A stretch of DNA of 64,000 nucleotides, from the NCBI GenBank assembly GCA_965208965.1, contig OZ242384.1, positions 620,001-684,000 on the forward strand. The letters run 5' to 3'. The position numbers were made by a program, and so were the translations under genes. Position 1 is the first letter of the stretch; the number at the start of each line of letters is the position of its first letter. Of the stretch, positions 30,246 to 38,666 are shown one piece after another. This DNA comes from Bin5 sp965208965 (GTDB lineage: Bacteria; Chloroflexota; Anaerolineae; Caldilineales; Caldilineaceae). The notes below the pieces were generated by a model. That model worked only from the letters and a program-made list of their open reading frames with translations, was not told the DNA's origin and searched no databases.

Positions 30246-32138
30246 TCAGTTTCTCCCTTCTTCCACAACGCCGGCCAGTACAAGGGAGCGAGCTTGAGAC
30301 CTGTCCGAGTCTGTCCCTTCTGATTCAGCCTGGACTTGCAACCGCGCTTCCAACTCTGCGAACTCCTCCTGGTCGCGCAGTTGCAGATCGTAGATGTTGC
30401 GGTAAAGTCCACCCGCGGTCAGCAGTTCGTCGTGGCGGCCCCTTTCCACGATGCGGCCGCCGTCCAAAACAAAAATCTGGTCGGCGTTCTTCAGGGTGAG
30501 AAGTCTCTGTGCGATGATAAAGGTCGTACGTCCCTCCATCAGGGAGTTGAGCGCCTGCTGGATCAGGTGCTCGGTCTCCGTGTCGACGCTGCTGGTGGAG
30601 TCGTCCAGAATCAGAATGCGAGGTTCATAGAGCAGAGCGCGCGCGATCGCCACCCGCTGCTTTTGTCCGCCGCTCAGGGTCACACCTCGCTCGCCAACCA
30701 CGGTTTCGTAGCCAGCGGGGAACTCCATGATGAAATCGTGCGCCCGAGCCGCCTTGGCCGCGGCGACAATCGCGTCGGGTGTAGCCTCCGGCACGCCATA
30801 GGCGATATTCTCTGCGATTGTGACACCGAAAAGGAACGGGTCCTGAAGAACGATGCCGATATGCTGGCGCAAACTGTCCAATGTCAGGCTGCTCAGGTCA
30901 TGTCCATCGATCCGGATGGAGCCGCTGGCCGGGTCATAGAAGCGGGGAATGAGATTGATGATCGTCGATTTGCCGCTGCCTGTCGGCCCGATCAGTGCGA
31001 CAGTCTGCCCCGATTCCACCTCGAAGCTGATGTCATCCAGCGCCCGCGGCCCACCTTCATAACCAAAGCTGACGCCCTCGAAAGTTACGGCGCCTTGCGC
31101 CTCTTTCAGCACGATGGGGTTTTCTTGTTCCTCCACTTCGGCGGGCGTGTCGATTATTTCAAACACACGTGTCGCGCTGGCCCCAGATGTGGCGGCCATG
31201 TTAACCAGAAAACCGAGGCGTTGCACGGGGCCGTTGAGCATCATGACATAGGCCAGCATTGCGAAAAGCGACCCAATGGTAATCGCGCCCTCGATCGCCA
31301 GCGGACCGCCTACGAAGAGGAGCAGGACGTTGCTGCTCAAGAGGATGAAGGTAAACGTGGGCCAGTTGTTCGCCCAGATTTTGATGATGCCGAAGCGCTT
31401 GGCAAACCAGTCCTCGTTGGCCGCGTTGAATTTCCGCAACTCATCGGTTTCGCGGGCAAACGCCTTCACCACCTGGATACCGGTCATGCTCTCCTGCATG
31501 GTGGAGGATAGCTGCCCCATCTGCTCCTGGACGCGCTTGAAGCGGGGACGAATGACCATGCCGAAGCGCAGCGTCAGCACCAGCAGGAGTGAAAGTGGAA
31601 TGAGCGCATACAGAGCGAGGCTGAAACTTTCCAGCACCATAACGACAATTACGCCTCCCAGCAGCAGGAGCGACGCTGTCAGGTCCATCAGCCCCATGCC
31701 GACAAAGCGCTCCGTCTCAGTGATGTCGCTCGTTGCCCGGCTCATCATATCTCCCGTCTGCGAGCGGTCGTGGAAGGCAAATGGGAGCCTCTGGGTCGCG
31801 TTGTAAAATTGATTGCGCAGGTCATAGGCCACGCGATGGGTCAGCCATTCACCGTAGTAGCGCTGACCGTAGGCGGCGACGCCGCGTACGACCGCGATAC
31901 CGAGGATCCACCCAGCCGCGATGAAGAGCGCGCCGGCGCGCTGTCCTTCGATGCCCTGGTCGATGGCGTCCTTCAGGATCTGCGGAATATATAGATTGAG
32001 CAGCGAGGCAAAGAGTACCGAGAAGTAAGCAAAGGCCACCTGCTTCCAATAAGGACGCAGAAAGCCAATGAGCCGCCGGTAAACATCTGCCCGGGCCTTG
32101 GGTTGTTTGGAAGGTTCAATTTTCATTTTTCTATCCAC
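30246..32138 (-). CDS. ABC exporter subunit, degenerate-site half of second heterodimer
   Basis: A 630-residue half-transporter with an N-terminal six-helix domain (residues ~25-330) and an ATPase domain: Walker A GPTGSGKST, signature LSGGQKQR, Walker B ILILDDSTSSVD with Asp in place of the catalytic Glu. It is the promoter-proximal gene of the pair, and its TGA is separated by one base from the next ATG, implying translational coupling. The start is either GTG 32138 or ATG 32126. The similarity in architecture to the 3568-5517 gene suggests duplication of an exporter pair, though this copy lacks an adjacent MarR gene. Confidence 0.9.
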   Translation of the reverse strand: MDRKMKIEPSKQPKARADVYRRLIGFLRPYWKQVAFAYFSVLFASLLNLYIPQILKDAIDQGIEGQRAGALFIAAGWILGIAVVRGVAAYGQRYYGEWLTHRVAYDLRNQFYNATQRLPFAFHDRSQTGDMMSRATSDITETERFVGMGLMDLTASLLLLGGVIVVMVLESFSLALYALIPLSLLLVLTLRFGMVIRPRFKRVQEQMGQLSSTMQESMTGIQVVKAFARETDELRKFNAANEDWFAKRFGIIKIWANNWPTFTFILLSSNVLLLFVGGPLAIEGAITIGSLFAMLAYVMMLNGPVQRLGFLVNMAATSGASATRVFEIIDTPAEVEEQENPIVLKEAQGAVTFEGVSFGYEGGPRALDDISFEVESGQTVALIGPTGSGKSTIINLIPRFYDPASGSIRIDGHDLSSLTLDSLRQHIGIVLQDPFLFGVTIAENIAYGVPEATPDAIVAAAKAARAHDFIMEFPAGYETVVGERGVTLSGGQKQRVAIARALLYEPRILILDDSTSSVDTETEHLIQQALNSLMEGRTTFIIAQRLLTLKNADQIFVLDGGRIVERGRHDELLTAGGLYRNIYDLQLRDQEEFAELEARLQVQAESEGTDSDRSQARSLVLAGVVEEGRN

Positions 32139-32191
32139 TAAACCGCCTAAGCGTGTGAGTTTTCTAAACCGCTACAGCGAACCAATATTAT

Positions 32192-32220
32192 ATTTTATCA
32201 GAACGCGGCGATATTGTAAA
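32192..32220 (-). promoter_or_regulatory. Promoter of the second ABC exporter pair
   Basis: On the minus strand TTTACA (32215-32220) and TAAAAT (32192-32197) are spaced by exactly 17 bp in an AT-rich patch, giving a leader of about 47 bases before the GTG at 32138. Confidence 0.7.
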
Positions 32221-32372
32221 CCCATTTCGGTGCTGTGGCTGTAAAGAAAGCCACTTTCGTTCCCTTTGCGTATGGGCTGCGTATGGTATTCGCATGGTGT
32301 GGGCGTCAGGTGTGAACTGTGCCGACTGTCAGAAGGATGGACGGGGGATGCTGAGACGGCGTGAATGTGCGG

Positions 32373-32378
32373 TATAAT
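32373..32378 (+). promoter_or_regulatory. Candidate -10 box for the Gfo/Idh/MocA gene
   Basis: A consensus TATAAT on the plus strand with only a weak -35 at 18 bp (TGCTGA). Transcription would start ~140 bases before the oxidoreductase ATG at 32527. The remainder of the 32221-32526 gap shows no gene. Confidence 0.4.
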
Positions 32379-32526
32379 GGGGAGCGCGCAGGCTGTAGAA
32401 GCCGGTATGCAGATGCTGTATCGCTCTTTCAATCGATCTATCTATTCTTCGCGACATCGGTGACCCCGAACTGATATAGCACATTCAACGAGTAGGGGCG
32501 CGTGAACTCATTTCACTGGAGGAACT

Positions 32527-33621
32527 ATGACTTACAGAGTCGCAATCATTGGACATACCGGACGCGGAAACTACGGCCACTATGTCGACGAAGCCTTTGT
32601 CGGCGTAGAGGGCGCCGACATCGTTGCTCTCGCTGACCCCGACGACGCGGGCCGCCAGCAGGCGATCGAACGCACGGGTGCGGCCAAGGGGTATTCCAAC
32701 TACCGGGAGATGCTTGCGGAAGAGCGCCCCGACATTACCGTGATCGCCACACGTGAGATCGGCGATCACTATGAACTGGCGATGGCGGCCGCCAACGCCG
32801 ATTCCCACATCTATATCGAAAAGCCGATCGCTACGTCGCTCACCCAGGTCGACGAGATGGTGGCTGCCTGCGAGAGCAACGACAAATTGCTCATTGTCGC
32901 CTGCCCATGGCGCGGCCATCCTCCCATCCAGCATGTCGCCATTCCGCTCATCAAGGGAGGCAAGATCGGCGAACCTCGCCTCGCCCGCATCCACGGCATG
33001 AACGGGCATGAAGGGGGCAACCAGCTGTTCCTCGACCTTTACCCCCACTTCTTTGACTTTCTGTGGCAGATCTGGGGCCAGCCTGTCTGGTGTCACGCCC
33101 ACATCACGCAGGACGGTCGCGACGCTACGCCGGACGATCTCATGCAGGGCTCAGAGGGGATGGGCCTGGTCGCCGGCAACGGCATTCGCGCCTATTACGT
33201 CTTCGACGACGGCTTCGCCGCCGACTTCGAATCCTACGAGGGCGACCATAAGGAGCGCCCCTACCGCATCGACATCCACGGCACGACAGGAACGCTCTCG
33301 CTGCCGGGCCCGATGAGCAACCAGCCCGATATCTACTACCATCCGCTGGTTAGTCCGGGACTTTTCAACGATGAACGCTGGCAGGTGATTCCGTCCGACC
33401 CACCGCCCGATGATCACAAGTGGGTCAAGGCGCACCACAGGATGGCCCGCTCGATGCTTGACAAGCTCGATGGTCGCGAGCCGGAGTTTCCTCTGCTTGA
33501 GGGACGAACCGCCCGCCGCCATCTCGAATGGGCGATGGCCGCGCACGCTTCGCATATTGCTGGGGCACGCGTCGCCCTGCCTTTGACCGATCCGCACAAT
33601 CCGTTTGACTCCTGGCGCTGA
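32527..33621 (+). CDS. Gfo/Idh/MocA family oxidoreductase
   Basis: A 364-residue NAD(P)-dependent oxidoreductase. The N-terminal Rossmann fold begins YRVAIIGHTGRGNYG, with VALADPDD at the end of the second strand. The EKPIATSL motif, whose Lys-Pro contacts the cofactor, is near residue 100. The C-terminal half is the sheet domain that binds a sugar or cyclitol. GGAGG lies ~8 bases upstream of the ATG. Family members oxidise inositols, glucose, glycosides or 1,5-anhydrosugars; the substrate cannot be read from the sequence. It is followed at 80 bp by a PhyH-type dioxygenase on the same strand, so the two may act in one catabolic route. Confidence 0.88.
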   Translation: MTYRVAIIGHTGRGNYGHYVDEAFVGVEGADIVALADPDDAGRQQAIERTGAAKGYSNYREMLAEERPDITVIATREIGDHYELAMAAANADSHIYIEKPIATSLTQVDEMVAACESNDKLLIVACPWRGHPPIQHVAIPLIKGGKIGEPRLARIHGMNGHEGGNQLFLDLYPHFFDFLWQIWGQPVWCHAHITQDGRDATPDDLMQGSEGMGLVAGNGIRAYYVFDDGFAADFESYEGDHKERPYRIDIHGTTGTLSLPGPMSNQPDIYYHPLVSPGLFNDERWQVIPSDPPPDDHKWVKAHHRMARSMLDKLDGREPEFPLLEGRTARRHLEWAMAAHASHIAGARVALPLTDPHNPFDSWR

Positions 33622-33701
33622 CGCGGCAGTTCGGCTGCCCCAGACGGGAGAAGACAGTTCAACGCGCCCTGTTGGAACCGGGCGCCACAGGAGAGAATCC
33701 A

Positions 33702-34718
33702 ATGCAACCATTTCTTGATTCAACTGACTTCCTGGACGATGGCGGCGAGCTGCACAGACGGATGGAGCGGGACGGCTACTTGTTCATCCGCGAATTACTT
33801 CCCATCGCGGTTGTCGAAGACCTGCGAATGCAGATACTTGAAATCGCGCGCTGTGCCGGTTGGGTCCAGCCGGGCAGGCCGCTGGCAGACGCGGTCGCAG
33901 ACCTGAACGGATTCTGTGTCGAACCGGAGCCGGAATACATGCAGAAGTACCATGCCATGTATAAGCTGCCGGAGTTCCACGCCATCCAGCATCACCCCAA
34001 CCTGACGGGTCTTTTCGAGCGCATGTTTGACGAGCCGGTCCTGCCGCACCCCCGCATCATAGGGCGGACGATCTTTCCCCAGCGAGAAGCCTTCACTACG
34101 CCGCCTCACCAGGACTTCATCCCGATTCAGGGTACTGCCGAAACGTATACGGCTTGGATTCCACTTGGAGATCTACCCACCGAACTGGGCGGCTTGCAGG
34201 TGGCGTCCGGGTCGCATAAGCGCGGCGTATATGATTTCCAGCCAGCGATGGGGGCGGGAGGCCTGGAGGTGCTCGACCCGCTCGACGGCTCCTGGGCGTA
34301 CAGCCCGTTCAGGGTGGGAGACGTGCTCATTTTCCACAGCATGACGGTCCACAAGGGTATGCCGAACAGTTCGGACCGGTTGCGCATGTCGATGGATGCA
34401 CGCTATCAGAGAGCCAGCGAACCGATTGCGCCCGGCAGCCTTCAACCGCACAGCCAGCCCAGTACCTGGGAGGAGGTCTACGCGGGCTGGCCCGACCTGG
34501 ACCTCAAATACTATTGGCGAAAATGGGATCTTGAAGTGCGCGAATATGACAACAGCTACCATGACAAGCGGGACGAGATGGCGATCAAGATGGCCAAAGA
34601 AGGGGATACGCGGGCCATCTCAACGCTCCAACGTATCATCGCCCGCAACGAGGACCCCGACAAGCGCAGGGAAGCCGAGGAGTTGCTCGCGGCGCTGCAA
34701 GAGCCTGCGGACGCATAG
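33702..34718 (+). CDS. Phytanoyl-CoA dioxygenase family protein (copy 4)
   Basis: A 338-residue PhyH-family oxygenase. The iron ligands are His-136 and Asp-138 (PPHQDFIPIQG) and His-217 (FHSMTVHKGMPN), followed by an RMSMDARYQRASEPI strand. After the catalytic core comes WEEVYAGWPDLDLKYYW, shared with copy 5 (WEEIYAGW...YYW), showing these two are close paralogues. Copy 4 additionally has a helical C-terminal tail of ~45 residues rich in Glu/Arg/Lys. The start at 33702 has AGGAGA 7 bases upstream; the frame extends to 33672 without support. It lies downstream of the oxidoreductase and probably shares its transcript. Confidence 0.86.
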   Translation: MQPFLDSTDFLDDGGELHRRMERDGYLFIRELLPIAVVEDLRMQILEIARCAGWVQPGRPLADAVADLNGFCVEPEPEYMQKYHAMYKLPEFHAIQHHPNLTGLFERMFDEPVLPHPRIIGRTIFPQREAFTTPPHQDFIPIQGTAETYTAWIPLGDLPTELGGLQVASGSHKRGVYDFQPAMGAGGLEVLDPLDGSWAYSPFRVGDVLIFHSMTVHKGMPNSSDRLRMSMDARYQRASEPIAPGSLQPHSQPSTWEEVYAGWPDLDLKYYWRKWDLEVREYDNSYHDKRDEMAIKMAKEGDTRAISTLQRIIARNEDPDKRREAEELLAALQEPADA

Positions 34719-35155
34719 AGTTGCTGTTTTCCCTGAGAGAAACAAGAGGCGCCAGACAGTATCGTAGAACAGCCGACCGGTAGGTTCGAATCGTTTTGGA
34801 GATAGAGTGGACCTGTTGAAGATCGTTACGTTGCAGTGCGGGCCCGATGAGAGCCTGACCCGGCGCCCAGAGTGCGCTGGGCAGCCGGGGCGCTTCTCTG
34901 CAGGCAACCAGGTCGGCGGAGCTTCATTGTCAATGGAGAGAATTTCCTCAAGGCCAGATCGGACTTGGCGATGGATGACGTGAGCAAAGGGTGGATAACG
35001 AAGGAGACTGAGTTCGACGGGTCGCCCGCGACGGTCTGAGTGCAGTCGACAGCCAGCGGTATTTTGTCGAGGATACTGATATGGTCAGATCTTTATTGCA
35101 TGCAGGACGAAAGTCGCGTAGGGCCAGGCCCCGGCGCAAAAGCCTTTGATCAGAT
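34719..35155. other. Intergenic region without a recognisable gene
   Basis: Short open frames on both strands (e.g. 34620-34907 minus) have no recognisable domain. Nothing further is seen before the tRNA promoter. Confidence 0.5.
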
Positions 35156-35185
35156 TTGCCTGTCGAATTCGATATGCGTTATACT
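35156..35185 (+). promoter_or_regulatory. Promoter of tRNA-Pro
   Basis: TTGCCT (35156-35161) and TATACT (35180-35185) are spaced by 18 bp. The mature tRNA starts 12 bases after the -10 box. Confidence 0.65.
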
Positions 35186-35197
35186 TTTGTACAGTTT

Positions 35198-35272
<75 letters not shown>

Positions 35273-35469
35273 TAAACCGCAGTGCGGTCGAGCTGTCACC
35301 TTCCTGTCTGACCTCGGCGGTCCGAATACTCTGCCAATTGATGTACGTTTTGTAGCTTGCCGTCGAGACAGGTTATTCTGCGACGGCATTTTTTGTCCCG
35401 TAGCAGTTTTCGGGGACGGAAGCGGCAGCGGCGCCGTTTTGAAGGGCACAGCGGTGTCCAAAAACAAAA

Positions 35470-37095
35470 ATGGATAGCCGGGTCAACTCCTGTTCCTCAT
35501 TGACCGAGCGCGATATCGCGCTACTGTATCGGATCGAAGCCGGTCTGGCCATCACTGCCGACGTCAGCCGTTCTGACGTCATGCTCTGCTGTCTGATGGA
35601 TCCCCAGGACGATTTCCTCTCCAACATTGAGTTTTACAAGTCACCGGCAATGCAACAGGCCCCATTTGGCCAGATCCTGGTTGCCCGGCACGCGGCGCCA
35701 CATTCACTATCCTCCATCTATCGGGACGATATGACCGGGCGCACTTACACGTTTAACGCCCAACCAACGGTTCATCGAGCCTTGATGGAAGACAGCAGAA
35801 ACAGGATGGCCGAGAGTAAGATTCCCCCTGAACGCACCAGCAGCGGCGCTCCGGTCATTCAGCAGGTGTACACTGTTCACAACGCTGTCAATCAGGCGAT
35901 TGCGGCCTTGCTCATTGAGACAAACATGATTGAGTATGAACGGCACCGGCGCCGTGATCGGAGCTTCCGCCATGCCGTGCGCTGGCTGCAAAGAATGGCA
36001 GTGAAGGGCGAGATCGAGACGGGGGGAATCTCGGGTGGATTCGGCAGCCTGGACGGCATCTATCTGGTAGATGAACAGTTCTGCATCAGCTACATGAGCG
36101 GCATCGCCATGAATTTGTTTCGCTCAGTCGGTCGTGTTGCCGAAATGCGGGGTGCGCCGATTTCCGAACTGGAAGAGCAGGACGAAGAGATAGTGGGCCA
36201 GGCGATGCAGGCCAACTGCTGTGTACAGATGCGATACGAGAGCGAAAACGGTCGCGTATGGGTGCGCACTGCAGTTCCACTGCGCGCGCCACGCGGCAGC
36301 CTGTTCTTGATGCGAAGGCACATGCGCCGCCGCCTGCCGTGGACGAATTCTGTAGCGACAGAGGACGCGCCACAGGTCGATGGTGTACTGGTGCTGGTGC
36401 AGAATGCAACGGAGACTGTGCAGCGCGAGCGCGAACTCAAAGTTAAATCGGCAATGATCCAGGAAGTGCATCACCGGGTAAAGAACAATTTGCAGACCAT
36501 TGCAGCTATCCTGCGGATTCAAAGCCGGCGATACCAGGGCGAGGAAGCCAAACAGCAACTGACCGACGCGGTCAACCGGATCCTGAGCATGTCGGTGATT
36601 CACGAATATCTGAGCCAGGACGAACACCGCCCGATCAATATCCGCGACGTATGCCAGCGCATCCTGGGACAAGCCCAACAGGTTGCAGTGAACCCGGGGC
36701 AAGAGGTAGAGATTGCCATGGAGGGGCCGAATATCCGTCTTCCAGCCAGCCAGGCCACTGCCTCTGCGCTCGTTGTCAACGAACTGCTGATGAACGCAAT
36801 GGAACACGGTCTACGGGACCGACATAAGGGCGAAATTCGCATCGGGCTGGAAGACTTGGGGGACGAAGTACGCATAACGCTGCTGGACAACGGGCTGGGG
36901 CTGCCTTCCGACTTCGACCCTGATGAGAGCCGCAGTCTAGGGTTGCAAATCGTATATACGCTTGTCACTGATGACTTGAAGGGCAAACTGCAATTTGAAC
37001 AGGTGACCGGCGACGTCAGTGGCGCTGCCGAAGGAACACGTGCAATTGTTACTTTTCCAAAACGTTCGATCAACATAGAATCTGTCGTAGCGTAA
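35470..37095 (+). CDS. Sensor histidine kinase, PdtaS-like (HisKA_2 family)
   Basis: A 541-residue soluble kinase with no membrane helix. The N-terminal ~160 residues resemble the GAF-like sensor domain of PdtaS kinases. A PAS-like domain (DGIYLVDEQFCISYMSG...) spans residues ~190-310. The HisKA_2 dimerisation helix contains EVHHRVKNNLQTIAAIL with the phosphoacceptor at His-335 (or 334). The ATPase domain has NELLMNAMEHG (N box) and LLDNGLGLP (G1), then SLGLQIVYTLV. It lies 135 bp upstream of an ANTAR response regulator, the standard PdtaS-PdtaR pairing, so it likely controls RNA-level antitermination. No Shine-Dalgarno sequence is visible at the ATG. The signal is unknown. Confidence 0.87.
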   Translation: MDSRVNSCSSLTERDIALLYRIEAGLAITADVSRSDVMLCCLMDPQDDFLSNIEFYKSPAMQQAPFGQILVARHAAPHSLSSIYRDDMTGRTYTFNAQPTVHRALMEDSRNRMAESKIPPERTSSGAPVIQQVYTVHNAVNQAIAALLIETNMIEYERHRRRDRSFRHAVRWLQRMAVKGEIETGGISGGFGSLDGIYLVDEQFCISYMSGIAMNLFRSVGRVAEMRGAPISELEEQDEEIVGQAMQANCCVQMRYESENGRVWVRTAVPLRAPRGSLFLMRRHMRRRLPWTNSVATEDAPQVDGVLVLVQNATETVQRERELKVKSAMIQEVHHRVKNNLQTIAAILRIQSRRYQGEEAKQQLTDAVNRILSMSVIHEYLSQDEHRPINIRDVCQRILGQAQQVAVNPGQEVEIAMEGPNIRLPASQATASALVVNELLMNAMEHGLRDRHKGEIRIGLEDLGDEVRITLLDNGLGLPSDFDPDESRSLGLQIVYTLVTDDLKGKLQFEQVTGDVSGAAEGTRAIVTFPKRSINIESVVA

Positions 37096-37230
37096 CGGAT
37101 GCGGCGGGCGATCTTCTTTCAGAGGACTGAAGAACCACCGGTCACTGAAAACGAACCTCTGGCCGCCGGCATTTTCGCCAACCGCCGACTCCGAATCCTT
37201 GGCATGTGGCGACCAGGAAAGGGATAGATC

Positions 37231-37812
37231 GTGGAGCGTACGCGCATAATCATTGCCGATGACGAATCCCTCATTCGGATGGACCTGCGGGAGATGCTCA
37301 CCAACCTGGGCTATCTGGTCGTAGGCGAAGCGGGGGACGGTCAGAGCGCCATCAACCTCTGTTTGGAACTTCGGCCTGACATCGTGATCATGGACATCAA
37401 GATGCCGGACGTGGATGGCATTGAGGCTGCCCGCGTCTTGACGCAGGAGCGCCTCGCCCCGGTGCTTCTGTTGAGTGCATACAGTCAGCAGGAGCTGGTT
37501 CAACGCGCCAAGGAAGCCGGTGTAACCAGTTATCTGGTCAAACCGTTCCGTGAAAGCGATCTGACTCCTGCGATCGAAGTGGCCCTGGCACGTTTCGGCG
37601 AGTTTCGGACTTTGGAAAGTGAGACTGTTGACTTGAAGGAGACTCTCGAAACACGAAAAGCGGTTGAGCGCGCAAAGGGCATTCTGATGCAGCTTCAGAA
37701 TATGAACGAGGCAGAAGCATTTCGACGTATTCAGAAGATGAGTATGAACAACCGCAAGCCCATGAAAGCTGTGGCAGAAGCGATTATTCTTGCCCATCAG
37801 GCCGGTGAATAG
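37231..37812 (+). CDS. ANTAR-domain response regulator, PdtaR-like
   Basis: A 193-residue cytoplasmic regulator. The receiver domain (residues 1-120) has the acidic pocket ADDE (Asp-10/11), phosphoacceptor Asp-55 (IVIMDIKMP) and the switch Lys in YLVKPF. A short coiled linker leads to a C-terminal ANTAR RNA-binding domain (residues ~130-188) with VERAKGILMQLQNMNEAEAFRRIQKMSMNNRKPM. ANTAR proteins bind paired hexanucleotide-loop hairpins in nascent mRNA and prevent termination. The start is a GTG with AGGAAAGGGA upstream. It is the cognate partner of the upstream histidine kinase. Target hairpins were not identified in this window. Confidence 0.92.
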   Translation: MERTRIIIADDESLIRMDLREMLTNLGYLVVGEAGDGQSAINLCLELRPDIVIMDIKMPDVDGIEAARVLTQERLAPVLLLSAYSQQELVQRAKEAGVTSYLVKPFRESDLTPAIEVALARFGEFRTLESETVDLKETLETRKAVERAKGILMQLQNMNEAEAFRRIQKMSMNNRKPMKAVAEAIILAHQAGE

Positions 37813-37872
37813 CCAGGCACTTTCCCCTAGAGCCGATCAGTGGAGTGAACGGTCACGAACGACTGCCCGACT

Positions 37873-38643
37873 ATGAAACCTTCCGACGGCGCGCCGGTTG
37901 AGACGCGACTTTCCATTATCATGCCGGTTTACAACGAAATCGGCACACTCGAGGAGATAATTCGCCGGGTGCGCGCGGTCGACCTCACAGTCAATGCCGA
38001 TGGCGCAACGGACCTGAACGGCGGGCCAACCCGTTTGGAAAAGGAGATCATCATCGTTGATGACGGCTCCACGGACGGAACGCGGGATATTCTGGCCCGC
38101 TTACAAAGGGACGAGCCGGAAGATCTGCGTATCATCTATCATGAACGGAACGGGGGCAAGGGCGCGGCCTTGCGCACGGGTTTTGAGGCGGCGACCGGTG
38201 CGATCTACGTCGTGCAGGACGCCGACCTCGAATACAATCCTGGAGACTATGTCAGACTTCTGGCGCCGATTCTGGAGGGTCGCACCGATGTCGTCTACGG
38301 GAGCCGCTTTCTCGGCGGCCCGCGTGCGGCCATGAGCCTCTCCCATACTTTAGGAAACAAAGGTGTCACCTGGTTTACAAATTTTCTCTACGGCACGGTC
38401 CTGACCGACATGGAGACCTGCTATAAATGCTTTCGGCGGGACGTAATTGAAGGGATGACCCTCCACAGCCAGAGGTTCGAGATCGAAGCTGAGTTGACGG
38501 CCAAAATCCTCAAACGCAAATACCCAATCTTCGAGACGCCCATCAGTTATAACGGGCGCCAGTTCCATGAAGGCAAGAAACTTACCTGGCGGGACGGGTT
38601 TACGGCCATTGCTGCGCTCATCAAGTATCGATTCAGCGACTGA
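37873..38643 (+). CDS. Glycosyltransferase family 2 (DPM1-like)
   Basis: A 256-residue GT-A fold glycosyltransferase that probably transfers a sugar from a nucleotide sugar to a polyprenyl phosphate. The N-terminal strand LSIIMPVYNE, VDDGSTDGT and YVVQDADLEYNP (the metal-binding DxD region) are visible, followed by GSRFLGGPR and ETCYKCFRRDV of the polyprenyl-phosphate mannosyl/glucosyltransferase group. It has no C-terminal membrane helices. It is followed at 23 bp by a large multi-span membrane protein of the YfhO class that could use a lipid-linked sugar donor, so the two probably act together. Confidence 0.88.
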   Translation: MKPSDGAPVETRLSIIMPVYNEIGTLEEIIRRVRAVDLTVNADGATDLNGGPTRLEKEIIIVDDGSTDGTRDILARLQRDEPEDLRIIYHERNGGKGAALRTGFEAATGAIYVVQDADLEYNPGDYVRLLAPILEGRTDVVYGSRFLGGPRAAMSLSHTLGNKGVTWFTNFLYGTVLTDMETCYKCFRRDVIEGMTLHSQRFEIEAELTAKILKRKYPIFETPISYNGRQFHEGKKLTWRDGFTAIAALIKYRFSD

Positions 38644-38666
38644 GCCCCGGTGGAAATTCGTTTGCG

